In this document: positions 1 to 7,560 of the stretch, piece by piece
Layout of the letters: each line of letters begins with the position of its first letter
Numbering within the stretch: the stretch's first letter is position 1
NCBI GenBank assembly: GCA_024401395.1
Contig: JAKSLD010000012.1
Coordinates: 1 to 64,000 of the forward strand
Direction: 5' to 3'
From: Bacteroidales bacterium
GTDB lineage: Bacteria; Bacteroidota; Bacteroidia; Bacteroidales; Marinilabiliaceae
DNA length: 64,000 bases
Notes under the pieces: generated by a model
Seen by the model: only the letters and a program-made list of their open reading frames with translations
Database searches by the model: none
Told to the model about the DNA's origin: nothing
Made by a program: the position numbers and the translations under genes

Positions 1-685
1 TCTGTTCACTCTGAACTATGCGTAGTACTTTCCTCTCGTTTTTAGCCATGACATTGTGTATTAAATTCTTTTGTTCGTTTAGGTAATATTGTTGTATCGA
101 CTTATATTTCTTCATCATGCGGAATGAATATGCCAAACAAACACATAAGGTTATTGCAAATGAAACACAAGCGATAATCTTTTCAGACATTGATGCGTTC
201 AAGATTTTCAATGCTGTAACTATAGACAAGAGTACAAACGCTGCAACTATCGCTTTAGTCACGACACCGAAAACACCTGGAATAGTATTCCTTGTTGTTT
301 TAGCAAATGGAGTGTACCCCATTGGAAACAGACCGTTTTCCAATGAGGCATATATTACTCCATCTTTACTACGACATTTTTTTATCTTGTCGCTATTGTA
401 CTTCTTGCGTATGGCATCAATTATAAACTGATCACGTCGTTGACCGACACCAACACACAAGCAAATACAATACATCAGAGACAATACAAAACAAACGGCA
501 GCAAAGACATGGGCTAGCAAACATACCTTGTTTACATATACCCACCCATACGCACAAAACACTGCAAACAATGCTGCAAGCAGCGTTATCACACTGCTCA
601 AATTCGCATTGTTATTGATTGCATACTGCTCATGAAGCTGCAACTCCATCTCCTGCTGCATCTCTTTGTTTGTTTTTTCTGACAT
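1..685 (-). CDS. Multi-pass membrane protein, 3' end cut off by the window edge
   Basis: An uninterrupted minus-strand frame starts with ATG at 685 (MSEKTNKEMQQEMELQLHEQ) and runs off the left edge, giving about 228 residues. After a polar, Gln/Glu-rich N-terminus come two hydrophobic stretches at about residues 29-75 (LLAALFAVFCAYGW, then VFAAVCFVLSLMYCIC). A charged soluble segment of roughly 60 residues follows (RKKYNSDKIKKCRSKDGVIY), then two more membrane segments near 140-190 and a Lys-rich tail. The predicted topology is four membrane helices. I do not recognise the family. It begins 15 bp after the stop of the GIY-YIG gene, so it is probably the last visible gene of the kinase operon. 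The codon usage and hydropathy pattern support a real gene; the function is unknown. Confidence 0.72.
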   Translation of the reverse strand, partial: MSEKTNKEMQQEMELQLHEQYAINNNANLSSVITLLAALFAVFCAYGWVYVNKVCLLAHVFAAVCFVLSLMYCICLCVGVGQRRDQFIIDAIRKKYNSDKIKKCRSKDGVIYASLENGLFPMGYTPFAKTTRNTIPGVFGVVTKAIVAAFVLLSIVTALKILNASMSEKIIACVSFAITLCVCLAYSFRMMKKYKSIQQYYLNEQKNLIHNVMAKNERKVLRIVQSEQ

Positions 686-700
686 ATTATTTACCATTTA

Positions 701-2590
701 TCAATCACACACAGCGCGAATGCAACGACCATGGCAACGGTTGTAACCATTGCCAAGACAAATGCTGGAGGTGTCTGAATAGAAGAATAGAATCCACGCA
801 TCGAAAGGTTCACTCTTATTAAGCGACGATGACCAATAGAGACCATATTCATCTTCGTCTGTAAGCGAAGAGCCGCGGCGGTCACCTGTTGCCGGTAAAA
901 AAATAGATTTCCCATTAGGCCCATTGACTATATAACCAGTTTGGTCTGAAGATTCAAGCCACTGCCATCGACATTTTGTTTTCAGTTCCTTGAACTCTTC
1001 CAAACTTGGCATTCTCCACTTCCCCCCCAATTTATTGCGTGCGGCATCGTCTAAATTGTCGAGTTTGTTCTTGTCGTCAACGCCTGGAAAATATTTTGTG
1101 CAGCATTCTTTGCCACCATCGTATTTGTAAGTATCCCATGAATAATCTTGTTTGGACTCTGTCTCGCCCCACGCGTAGAACTCGCCGACCTCAAAAGGCT
1201 GGGATGCACCTAAATTGCATGACGCCCATTTAACGGAAAGACCAAGGTCAACAGCTTCCATCGCTTTACCTTCGGCGGCCAACGAATACTCAGCATTTTC
1301 CTGCTTTTCATCTTTAGGCGTTAGAGCTGCCTCAGCTTCTGCCGATGCTGCCACTTCATCTTCAGTGTCTGCCTCGCCCTCGCGCTTCTGATAGAGCACT
1401 GGCGATGCCTGGCCTTTCTTGCGGTAGCACTCTGGTATCATCTTGCCGACGAATTTCTTGGTTATCTCTGCGTCGTCAACTGGTTTTCCGTCAAACATAA
1501 CGCGGTCTGGCACACCGACTTCGGCAGCACTCTTCCACTGGTCAATCTTGTAGACAGCCTTCACGATGCCGTCCTGCACCGAAAGGGCGTATGGATATTG
1601 GCTGATAGTCTCTAGCTTCATTTTCCACGCCTTGCGTGTAGCCTCGTAACGGCCAACCTCTTCTACGGTTTCCTGCTTAGTCTTGATGATTACATACTTG
1701 ATGCTGTAGTCATCTTCAAAAATCTTTGCCATTTCTTTATGTTTTATAGTTAAAATTCTTGGTTCTTGTTGCCTCTCTGCTGAACGATGCACACTAGCTG
1801 CACGCTCCGTCCTCATTACAAGAGCTGCCGTTCCTGTCGACGGCAGATAACGGACAGGACTCATAAAGCCCTTAGGTTTGGGTGGAAGCTTGCGATTTAC
1901 GAAACGGCAAGTCACTTGTGGGTCGTCCACAAGCGAGCCCTCAAAGAAGTAACGCGATTCAGAATCAGACTTCTGCCATCCTTTGTCATCTGTCTTGAAT
2001 ACGCCACGACACACCCCATGATATTCCGCTAACACGTAGTCGCATCGGTCAGCATTGGCCTTGCTCAAGCGCCAATACTTGCGCACTGCTTCGTAAAGTG
2101 CATCTTTACCGTCATCAGGCTCAGAATTCCTGCTATACGATTTGTTGAGATTGATGGTCAACACACGCTCACCTGGCAATATCTCAATAGGCTCGCAAGC
2201 ATACTGCGCACGAATCTCATCCTCCGTCATTATACCTCTTTCCTGCTGGTGATGCCCTCTCTGGATATTACTGAGCTTAGACGCATTATCGAAGCCCGAG
2301 TATGACAGGAAGTCTATCAGCATCGACTCTACAGTGAATGCCTCATTTTCATCCAAATCATGACGAAGAATATAATACTTAACTTCTTGTCCGGAGTTGA
2401 TTATATCTCTGATGGTGTCGAGTTTTTCAGTGCTGCGGTCCTCATCTGTCAGAGCATCGTGAGCATGAGCGAAGACACGATTATCGACACCCTTGCCTAT
2501 ATAGAATATTTTGCCGTCACGCGGGTCCTGAAGTGCATAGACATAATACCTCAGTTGTTCGCATATTTCGGGAGAAAACAATTCTGACAT
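701..2590 (-). CDS. GIY-YIG nuclease-domain protein with duplicated middle module and C-terminal Fib_succ_major domain
   Basis: This is a 629-residue chimera with no signal peptide. Residues 14-115 form a LEM-3-like GIY-YIG domain: YVYAL, then FYIGKG, Arg37 in GVDNRVFAH, and the candidate catalytic Glu88 in FTVESMLIDFL. Two copies of a module follow, at about 133-249 and 278-400. Both contain E.V.TINL/ILTIK, (Y)EA.RK.W, an ALSVQDGIVKAVYK-type strand, a VDD..(I/V)...FV.(K/R)K(L/I)P segment, and SPV.Y at the end. After an acidic linker (401-443), residues 445-628 match the Fibrobacter succinogenes major paralogous domain (AVDLGLSVKWASCNLG, WRMPS..EF..L, LPATG, YWSSS, CIRAVCD). That last domain is usually found in secreted proteins, so its fusion to an intracellular nuclease-like domain is odd. 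The likely role is DNA cleavage or sensing within the kinase locus; this is inference. Confidence 0.82.
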   Translation of the reverse strand: MSELFSPEICEQLRYYVYALQDPRDGKIFYIGKGVDNRVFAHAHDALTDEDRSTEKLDTIRDIINSGQEVKYYILRHDLDENEAFTVESMLIDFLSYSGFDNASKLSNIQRGHHQQERGIMTEDEIRAQYACEPIEILPGERVLTINLNKSYSRNSEPDDGKDALYEAVRKYWRLSKANADRCDYVLAEYHGVCRGVFKTDDKGWQKSDSESRYFFEGSLVDDPQVTCRFVNRKLPPKPKGFMSPVRYLPSTGTAALVMRTERAASVHRSAERQQEPRILTIKHKEMAKIFEDDYSIKYVIIKTKQETVEEVGRYEATRKAWKMKLETISQYPYALSVQDGIVKAVYKIDQWKSAAEVGVPDRVMFDGKPVDDAEITKKFVGKMIPECYRKKGQASPVLYQKREGEADTEDEVAASAEAEAALTPKDEKQENAEYSLAAEGKAMEAVDLGLSVKWASCNLGASQPFEVGEFYAWGETESKQDYSWDTYKYDGGKECCTKYFPGVDDKNKLDNLDDAARNKLGGKWRMPSLEEFKELKTKCRWQWLESSDQTGYIVNGPNGKSIFLPATGDRRGSSLTDEDEYGLYWSSSLNKSEPFDAWILFFYSDTSSICLGNGYNRCHGRCIRAVCD

Positions 2591-2600
2591 ATTTAACAGA

Positions 2601-2653
2601 CAAAGAGAGAGAGTAACGATATATCCTTAAAGACATTATTGTCACCCTCTCTC
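2601..2653 (-). terminator. Possible hairpin terminator or attenuator before the GIY-YIG gene
   Basis: Two arms (GAGAGAGAGTAAC at 2605-2617 and GTCACCCTCTCTC at 2641-2653) pair over 13 bp with two G-U wobbles. On the minus strand the hairpin is followed by a weak TTTGTC. It sits between the 102-residue GNKK gene and the GIY-YIG gene and could reduce transcription into the latter. Confidence 0.4.
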
Positions 2654-2674
2654 AAGTGTTATACTTCCAACGGA

Positions 2675-2983
2675 TTACTTCTCCTTGCCAGCTGCAGAGA
2701 TTGTGAGGTCGTTATTTGAAAGACCGCTGTCGTCTGGCTTAGCAATCTGAATCTTGATGCCGTACTCCTCAAGAACTTCCTTCTCGAAGTTACCTACCTT
2801 CTTGTTGCCGTTGATCTTGATCTCGCCACCCTTCTTGCCTGCTGCACGAAGTGATGCAAGTGTAGCATCTGGATCTGCAAACTTAGCACCGTTGTATACA
2901 CGGAGTGTTGCACCATAAGCCTCCTTGAATTCCTTCTGGATGCTCTTTACCTTCTTGTTGCCTGTAAATGAAATATCTGCCAT
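2675..2983 (-). CDS. Small GNKK-module protein (two modules)
   Basis: This 102-residue protein is made of two copies of one module. Copy 1 covers about residues 3-50 (ISFTGNKKVKSIQKEFKEAY, then LRVYNG, then a TLASLR motif). Copy 2 covers about 53-100 (IKINGNKKVGNFEKEVLEEY, then IKIQIA, then DLTIS). The pattern is a short strand, GNKK, an amphipathic helix carrying the E-F/E-V pair, then a strand. It lacks a signal peptide and should be cytoplasmic. The same module occurs twice in the neighbouring 183-residue protein, so the two genes are paralogous. I have a general recollection of similar small conserved hypothetical proteins but cannot name a family. It lies 64 bp after that gene in the same probable operon. 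The function is unknown. Confidence 0.75.
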   Translation of the reverse strand: MADISFTGNKKVKSIQKEFKEAYGATLRVYNGAKFADPDATLASLRAAGKKGGEIKINGNKKVGNFEKEVLEEYGIKIQIAKPDDSGLSNNDLTISAAGKEK

Positions 2984-2999
2984 AATCTTTTGATATTAT

Positions 3000-3019
3000 G
3001 AACCAAGTTGCCTTGGTTC
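3000..3019 (-). other. Perfect 8-bp hairpin between the two GNKK genes
   Basis: GAACCAAG and CTTGGTTC flank a TTGC tetraloop. No T-run follows on the minus strand, so this looks like an mRNA stability or processing hairpin rather than an intrinsic terminator. Confidence 0.45.
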
Positions 3020-3047
3020 TGGTTATAAACTACGTTTTTACTGTTAT

Positions 3048-3599
3048 TTATCTCCACACTCCCTTTTTGCAACCATTGGCTTCACATTCTCTATTGAATG
3101 CAGCAAGCGTCTTCTGGTCACTTGCTCCACTTGTGTAATATCTGTTGCCTTCTTTGCTTGTGTAACAGATTTGAGCGTAGAGTCCGAATACTTTATCAAA
3201 CTCAGCTTCAAGTGATGCAATTTTTTTGTTTCCTGCCACTGAGATGTCTCCACCAGAGCCCGCCCTACGGACTGAAGCTAGTGTTTTGTCGCCATCTATT
3301 TGCGTAATGGATTCTCCTTTAGCTACTTGCTGACGAGCATAACTATAAAATATACCCAGTCGAAGGTATGGGAATGCCTTGTTGAACTCTTTCTGAAGTG
3401 TAGCTATCTTCTTGTTGCCTGTAGCTGACACAGCATTATCCTTGCGGACAATAGTACCTATCTTGGTCTTTACTGTTTCTGCCTTTGGAGTCGCCTTTTT
3501 AATGGTGCGTGTCTTGGTAGTGTCTGTACGCTTAACAACCGCCTTCTTGGTAGTAGTAGTCTTAGTGGCGGTCTTTTTCTTCAATATTCTTACTGCCAT
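3048..3599 (-). CDS. GNKK-module protein with histone H1-like basic N-terminal tail
   Basis: This 183-residue protein has a Lys/Thr-rich N-terminal tail (residues 1-50; KKKTATKTTTTKKAVVKR and similar) resembling bacterial histone H1-like proteins. Two GNKK modules follow. Module 1 starts near residue 57 (ATGNKKIATLQKEFNKAF ... LRLGIFY ... KTLASVRR). Module 2 starts near 119 (VAGNKKIASLEAEFDKVF ... AQICYTS ... KTLAAFNRE). The tail probably binds nucleic acid or an acidic surface, possibly the very acidic TerB-like protein encoded 11 bp upstream; that partnership is inference. With the downstream 102-residue gene the module occurs four times in this operon. Confidence 0.75.
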   Translation of the reverse strand: MAVRILKKKTATKTTTTKKAVVKRTDTTKTRTIKKATPKAETVKTKIGTIVRKDNAVSATGNKKIATLQKEFNKAFPYLRLGIFYSYARQQVAKGESITQIDGDKTLASVRRAGSGGDISVAGNKKIASLEAEFDKVFGLYAQICYTSKEGNRYYTSGASDQKTLAAFNRECEANGCKKGVWR

Positions 3600-3610
3600 A
3601 AAGTCTGTTT

Positions 3611-4027
3611 TTATTCTCCAAATTCAACAGTCAGTTCTTCCTCGTCGTGCGCCATATCGGCTATCATCAGAATTGCATCTGTGTCATCTATTCCAAGTGC
3701 ATCTGATATGACTAGAAGTGTATCTACCTCATCTCGGCTCAATACTCCGTCGCACAATATGAGTTGCAGTGCAGCCTCAAATACTGGTCCTATTTCTGCA
3801 TCGTCAACTGCAGCTGCAGAATTCTGTAGAAATTCAGTGGCTGCCTCTTCATCTAGCTTGTCCACACACTCAATAGCCTCGTTCATTGCATTTTCAAACT
3901 CTGCCTTGTCTAGTTCGAGAGCTTCCTGAATCTCATCAAGCGCGATTTGTTCTGCTTCGTCAAACACGCCATCTGCATATATAGCAGTAGCCAATATTGC
4001 TGCTAAATCTTTTACGTTTGTCTTCAT
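3611..4027 (-). CDS. TerB-like acidic protein
   Basis: This 138-residue, strongly acidic, all-helical protein has a repeated pattern typical of TerB (tellurite resistance B) domains. The N-terminal half contains LAAILATAIYADGVFDEAE followed by a helix. The C-terminal half contains ALQLILCDGVLSRDEVDTLL followed by ALGIDDTDAI. The D-G-x-(F/L) acidic turns are the metal-binding type of TerB-family proteins. TerB domains recur in membrane-associated stress and antiphage systems, often beside kinases or nucleases, which fits this neighbourhood. No other ter genes (terC, terD, terZ) are in the window. It sits 17 bp after the 44-residue gene and 11 bp before the H1-like gene, so translation is probably coupled. 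Family assignment is by pattern only. Confidence 0.7.
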   Translation of the reverse strand: MKTNVKDLAAILATAIYADGVFDEAEQIALDEIQEALELDKAEFENAMNEAIECVDKLDEEAATEFLQNSAAAVDDAEIGPVFEAALQLILCDGVLSRDEVDTLLVISDALGIDDTDAILMIADMAHDEEELTVEFGE

Positions 4028-4044
4028 TTCTTTTGGTTTAATGA

Positions 4045-4179
4045 TTATGAAAATAATCTCTTCAAGCGATTCTTGAGGCTGTTCTTCTCTGCACGCGCCT
4101 TTGCCATACGGGCGGCTATAGCCTTACCCTCCTTAGTGCGCTTATCTACTTTCCCTGAGGCTGTTTTCTTTACTGCCAT
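4045..4179 (-). CDS. 44-residue Lys/Arg-rich mini-protein
   Basis: A short frame with ATG at 4179 and TAA at 4045-4047 encodes MAVKKTASGKVDKRTKEGKA, then an Ala/Arg/Lys helix, ending KRLFS. It shares the start MAV plus basic residues with the H1-like protein next door (MAVRILKKKT). It ends 17 bp before the TerB-like start, with the same spacing style as its neighbours. It is probably a real gene for a basic helical peptide that binds nucleic acid or an acidic protein. The function is unknown. Confidence 0.6.
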   Translation of the reverse strand: MAVKKTASGKVDKRTKEGKAIAARMAKARAEKNSLKNRLKRLFS

Positions 4180-4217
4180 AGTGTATCGTATTTATATATT
4201 GGACATATAGCGAGCCT

Positions 4218-4240
4218 AGGAGGAGCATTACGCACCTCCT
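4218..4240 (-). other. Short hairpin upstream of the 44-residue gene
   Basis: The arms AGGAGG (4218-4223) and CCTCCT (4235-4240) flank an 11-nt loop. On the minus strand one arm reads AGGAGG, which could mimic a Shine-Dalgarno sequence, but the coding start is about 40 bp further on. No T-run follows. Confidence 0.3.
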
Positions 4241-4271
4241 GAAAATCTCACCTTAAACTCTTTTCCTGACT

Positions 4272-5270
4272 TTATTCGATTACAACAAACTCTGTTCTTC
4301 GATTCTCTTCCTGATTGTTGCTGATAGGCTCTGAACTGCCCTTACCCTCATACTGTAAGCGCTCTTTGTCGATGCCTCTTGAGATGAGAAAGTCAACTGC
4401 CGCCTTTGCTCGTGCCTCTGAGAGCTTCTGGTTGAACTTGGCATCTCCCTCTGACGAAGTATGACCAACAAGCTTGAGCTTGAGCTGTGGATTCTGCTTC
4501 AAAAGTGTCTCAAGGTCGTGGAGCACAAACTTACTCTCTTCTGTCAGGGTCGACTTGCCTTTCACAAATTTTGCTGCGTTGAAGTTCTTCTCTATGTTCT
4601 TTATTTCCTTGACAACTTCTACAATAACTGTATCGTGAACTATAACTTCTTTCTCTATTACTACTTCTTTCTCTACTACAACCTCTTTTTGATTTCCTAG
4701 TAGACCCCACAGCAATAACCCAAGAACCCCAATAGCAAGGGCTATGACAATAGCCAAAAGCACTTTATTGGTTTTCTTCTCTGGCTTTGGTGGAACATAA
4801 CCGTTGAGATACTCCAAACGGAATCCACCCTTTACAGCACCGCCTGCTGCCTTTTCGAAACTGGCAATCTCTATACCATATTGCTTTGCCCAATTGATCA
4901 TCTCATTGAATGCATCTTCTGGCCATGTGGATTCCATCGCAAGTTCTTTGCCATCTGCAGTATGAAGTGTCTCGTCATTCTGTTCGAATAACCACGAATT
5001 ATCTACAACTTCTTCTCCGTTGTATGCCCAGACGCGCTTACCGCTCTTACTCACAATTTCATGGAAAAGACCGTACTTCCAATACGGATCGCCTGCCTGT
5101 TGCTTCTCTGCATTCTTTAAATATTTCTTAGTCACCCTCAGAGGAAATGCCTTATCCAATTCTTCAGCTGTTGTCTGAGGATACATTACTAAATAGGCGT
5201 TAACTATACCTAATATTGTACGATTCTGCGCCTTACCGTGAACACGGACTTTACTAACTGTTTCTGTCAT
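4272..5270 (-). CDS. Inner-membrane protein with cytoplasmic N-terminal domain and periplasmic OmpA-like domain
   Basis: This 332-residue protein has no N-terminal signal peptide. Residues 1-165 are soluble and may include a winged-helix-like start (RTILGIVNAYLVMYPQTTAE). One membrane helix lies at about 169-193 (VLLAIVIALAIGVLGLLLWG). A stalk at 194-228 is rich in VEKEVV/IEKEV repeats. Residues 229-332 form an OmpA-family peptidoglycan-binding domain (LVGHTSSEGDAKFNQKLSEA, then RGI, ending RRTEFVV). The topology resembles MotB: cytoplasmic head, single membrane pass, peptidoglycan anchor. It lies 129 bp after the kinase and its stalk resembles the periplasmic part of that kinase, so the pair may sense the envelope together. 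The kinase could phosphorylate the head; this is inference. Confidence 0.85.
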   Translation of the reverse strand: MTETVSKVRVHGKAQNRTILGIVNAYLVMYPQTTAEELDKAFPLRVTKKYLKNAEKQQAGDPYWKYGLFHEIVSKSGKRVWAYNGEEVVDNSWLFEQNDETLHTADGKELAMESTWPEDAFNEMINWAKQYGIEIASFEKAAGGAVKGGFRLEYLNGYVPPKPEKKTNKVLLAIVIALAIGVLGLLLWGLLGNQKEVVVEKEVVIEKEVIVHDTVIVEVVKEIKNIEKNFNAAKFVKGKSTLTEESKFVLHDLETLLKQNPQLKLKLVGHTSSEGDAKFNQKLSEARAKAAVDFLISRGIDKERLQYEGKGSSEPISNNQEENRRTEFVVIE

Positions 5271-5399
5271 CTTATTCGTTTAGTATTTCCTGGAAGATAT
5301 TTGCATCTCCCAAAATCATGATGACAAAACTACTAACATTTTTTCAATGCCTTTTATTCCATTTTATTCCTTTTGGGGAAATTTCCTCCAATGTCGCTT

Positions 5400-6803
5400 T
5401 TACTGATTATTCTGAAGAATCAGTATCTTGGAGCTTATTGCCTCTCCTTGTTTATTCATAATGGCAGATAAACTATCACGAATTGCGGCCATCTGGATCT
5501 TTTCATCGTTTGTTCTCGGTCTATTTTCAGGGCTGTTCAAGTGTTTGGACATGCTGTCAGAAGAATAGTTAAGTATGCGAAGATACTCCTCTGGTGTGAA
5601 TTTCAGTTCGATAATATCGTCCAATTTTGACAATAATATATTTTGATGTTTTATAAAGGCCATCGTTTGTGATTCGTACAGATACTCCAATCTTCCGCTC
5701 TCTCTTTCTTTCTCATATTCCGCCCATTCTTTGTCGATGTATTTGAGCATCTTCTCCGTTTCGAGCTTGACACGGTCTTTCCGCTGTTGTTCTTCTTTGG
5801 CTTTGTTGATGATTTCCACATACTCTGGCGGAACTATCTCTTTGATTTTTATTATTGTATCTACACGCAATGGTATGGTCTTTTCTATTATTATTGTATC
5901 TCTTATGGTTTGCGATATGGCGGGAACAACTTCCTTGATAACTGTGTCAACACGATTAACCATCACTTTCTCGTTGTTGGTTGTCAGATGCTTTATCAAT
6001 CCCCAGTTCCCTATAATTATTGCGCATACAATGCCGGCAGCTGCCGTAGCTCGAATGATGTTACGGCGTCGTTGATTTTGTGCGCTAATGGCTCTCTTTA
6101 CTTCGGTCGCAGTATGGTAGCGTTCTTCTCTGTCTTTTCTGATGCAGATTTCAATGACTGACTTGTACCTTGATGGTAGTATTTCTTTCATTATAACTCC
6201 CACCGAATATATGTCAGCTCTCAGGTCTATTGGGGTCTTGCTGTCATACTGTTCCGGAGCCATGTATTTTGCCGATCCTGCTGGCTGCTTGAATATCGCA
6301 TACGAGTCGGAATCCGACAGGCCGAAGTCTATTATCTTCACATTGCCGCCATTCCTCGTTACTAGTATGTTGCTTGGCTTCAGGTCTCTGTGTACTATCT
6401 GCAACGATTGATAGTATTCCATCGCCGACAGTATCTGACTCACTATCCTTATTCGCTCTTCGTCTGTCGACGATGCTGTTATGTATTTGTCCAAGGTTAC
6501 GCCATCCACATACTCCATAACTATGCAATCTCCTATACCGTCCACTTTCTCAAACGAATAGGCACGGGCTATATTCGGATAGTTCATCTGTACGGATATG
6601 GAAAACTCCTTCTCCAATAGTCCTGCATATACCTTGTTGCCTTGGCTGACTGCCGAAAGGCCTTTCAATACATACCATTGGCCGTAACGCTTAGCTTTGT
6701 ATATGGTATTGTATCCTTTGTCTGTAATTATGGATATTTCGGAAAACGTACTGTTGATATGCCCGTCCAATGGTTCAACTGGTCCTGATGATGATGATTC
6801 CAT
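5400..6803 (-). CDS. Membrane-anchored eukaryotic-like Ser/Thr protein kinase
   Basis: This 467-residue protein begins with a complete kinase domain at about residues 20-235. The ATP-binding Lys47 (YVLKGL), the helix-C Glu near 65, the catalytic loop HRDLKPSN (His138, Asp140, Asn145), DFG at 159-161 and an APE-type MAPEQ at 181-185 are all present, so it should be active. The glycine-rich loop (TDKGYNTIYKAK) is poor in glycine. A membrane helix at about 249-271 follows a basic RRR stop. The periplasmic part (272-467) has a stalk of D-T-(V/I)-I-(K/I) repeats and a helical end, with no PASTA or other named sensor. It is the first gene of the probable eight-gene operon. A TAnnTTTG -7 box lies at 6842-6849. 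Confidence 0.92.
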   Translation of the reverse strand: MESSSSGPVEPLDGHINSTFSEISIITDKGYNTIYKAKRYGQWYVLKGLSAVSQGNKVYAGLLEKEFSISVQMNYPNIARAYSFEKVDGIGDCIVMEYVDGVTLDKYITASSTDEERIRIVSQILSAMEYYQSLQIVHRDLKPSNILVTRNGGNVKIIDFGLSDSDSYAIFKQPAGSAKYMAPEQYDSKTPIDLRADIYSVGVIMKEILPSRYKSVIEICIRKDREERYHTATEVKRAISAQNQRRRNIIRATAAAGIVCAIIIGNWGLIKHLTTNNEKVMVNRVDTVIKEVVPAISQTIRDTIIIEKTIPLRVDTIIKIKEIVPPEYVEIINKAKEEQQRKDRVKLETEKMLKYIDKEWAEYEKERESGRLEYLYESQTMAFIKHQNILLSKLDDIIELKFTPEEYLRILNYSSDSMSKHLNSPENRPRTNDEKIQMAAIRDSLSAIMNKQGEAISSKILILQNNQ

Positions 6804-6841
6804 ATCGTTGCTTGTAAATATTTGCTTTATTTGTATCTTGG

Positions 6842-6849
6842 CAAAGGTA
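6842..6849 (-). promoter_or_regulatory. Bacteroidetes -7 promoter element for the kinase operon
   Basis: On the minus strand this reads TACCTTTG, a match to TAnnTTTG, 39 bp upstream of the kinase ATG. No convincing -33 TTTG is visible. Confidence 0.55.
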
Positions 6850-6943
6850 GCTCTTTCTACTGATTTGGAATAAAAAGAAAGGGAAATGTATCGTTTGATA
6901 TAAAAAGGAACTCAATGGAATTGACTTTTCCACAATAAAGGCA

Positions 6944-6951
6944 GACATTTG
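6944..6951 (+). promoter_or_regulatory. Probable -7 element for the divergent HTH-like gene
   Basis: GACATTTG (one mismatch to TAnnTTTG) lies 20 bp after a TTG(AC). It overlaps a TTG codon at 6949 that would otherwise extend the frame, so the ATG at 6970 is the better start. Confidence 0.5.
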
Positions 6952-6969
6952 CAAAAAAATAATAACGCA

Positions 6970-7548
6970 ATGGATAACAACTCAAATAAGGATTTGTTGA
7001 AGAAGGAAATTGAAAGGATGCTGGGGCGTGCTTTGCACTCTCCGTCTGATTTCAATTTTGCTTCGGAATCAATACAGAACAAAACTAACGAATATTTGAG
7101 TGCGACAACATTGATGAGAATATGGGGCTATATCAATGAGTCTTGTAATACAAGAATGACTACCTATAATATTCTCGCTCGTTTTGTCAATTATCCTGAT
7201 TACGAATCGTTTGTTAAACATCATGAGAATAAGTTTGAGGCAGAATCTGAACCTGTTATGTCTGAGCACATCAATACTTCTGACCTTCAAATAGGTGACA
7301 GACTCGAATTTTCATGGAATCCAGGACGTAGGTGTCTTGTAGAATATATGGGTGAATGTAAGTTTAGGGTTTTACAGGTCGACAATTCTAAGATACAGGT
7401 GGGTGATACCTTCCTTTGCCATTTTTTTATTCTCAATCAGCCTCTGCATATTTTTGATATGCATAGTTATGAAGATGTAACGCAAACCTATGTAGCTGGG
7501 AAAAAGACCGGACTGACTTCTCTTAAGATTATCAAACGGCCATTATAA
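6970..7548 (+). CDS. Putative DNA-binding (HTH-like) protein divergent from the kinase operon
   Basis: From the ATG at 6970 this encodes 192 residues. The N-terminal half has the look of a Bacteroidetes HTH-type family: LSATTLMRIWGYI at about residues 45-57, then R.TTYNILARFVNYPDYESF. The first part resembles a recognition helix ending in a conserved Arg-x-Trp-Gly-Tyr. The C-terminal half (about 105-192) is beta-rich (IGDRLEFSWNPGRRCLVEYM) and may be a small sensing or oligomerisation domain. Proteins of this type commonly sit beside signalling loci. Its divergent position, sharing about 165 bp of upstream DNA with the kinase, makes it the natural candidate regulator of that operon. The frame could extend 7 codons to a TTG, but that codon overlaps the promoter. 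Confidence 0.7.
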   Translation: MDNNSNKDLLKKEIERMLGRALHSPSDFNFASESIQNKTNEYLSATTLMRIWGYINESCNTRMTTYNILARFVNYPDYESFVKHHENKFEAESEPVMSEHINTSDLQIGDRLEFSWNPGRRCLVEYMGECKFRVLQVDNSKIQVGDTFLCHFFILNQPLHIFDMHSYEDVTQTYVAGKKTGLTSLKIIKRPL

Positions 7549-7560
7549 GCTATAGCACTC

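Noticed and set aside
6949-6969. TTG start for the HTH-like gene
   Set aside because: The TTG is part of the TTTG of the -7 element, so it would lie upstream of the transcription start.
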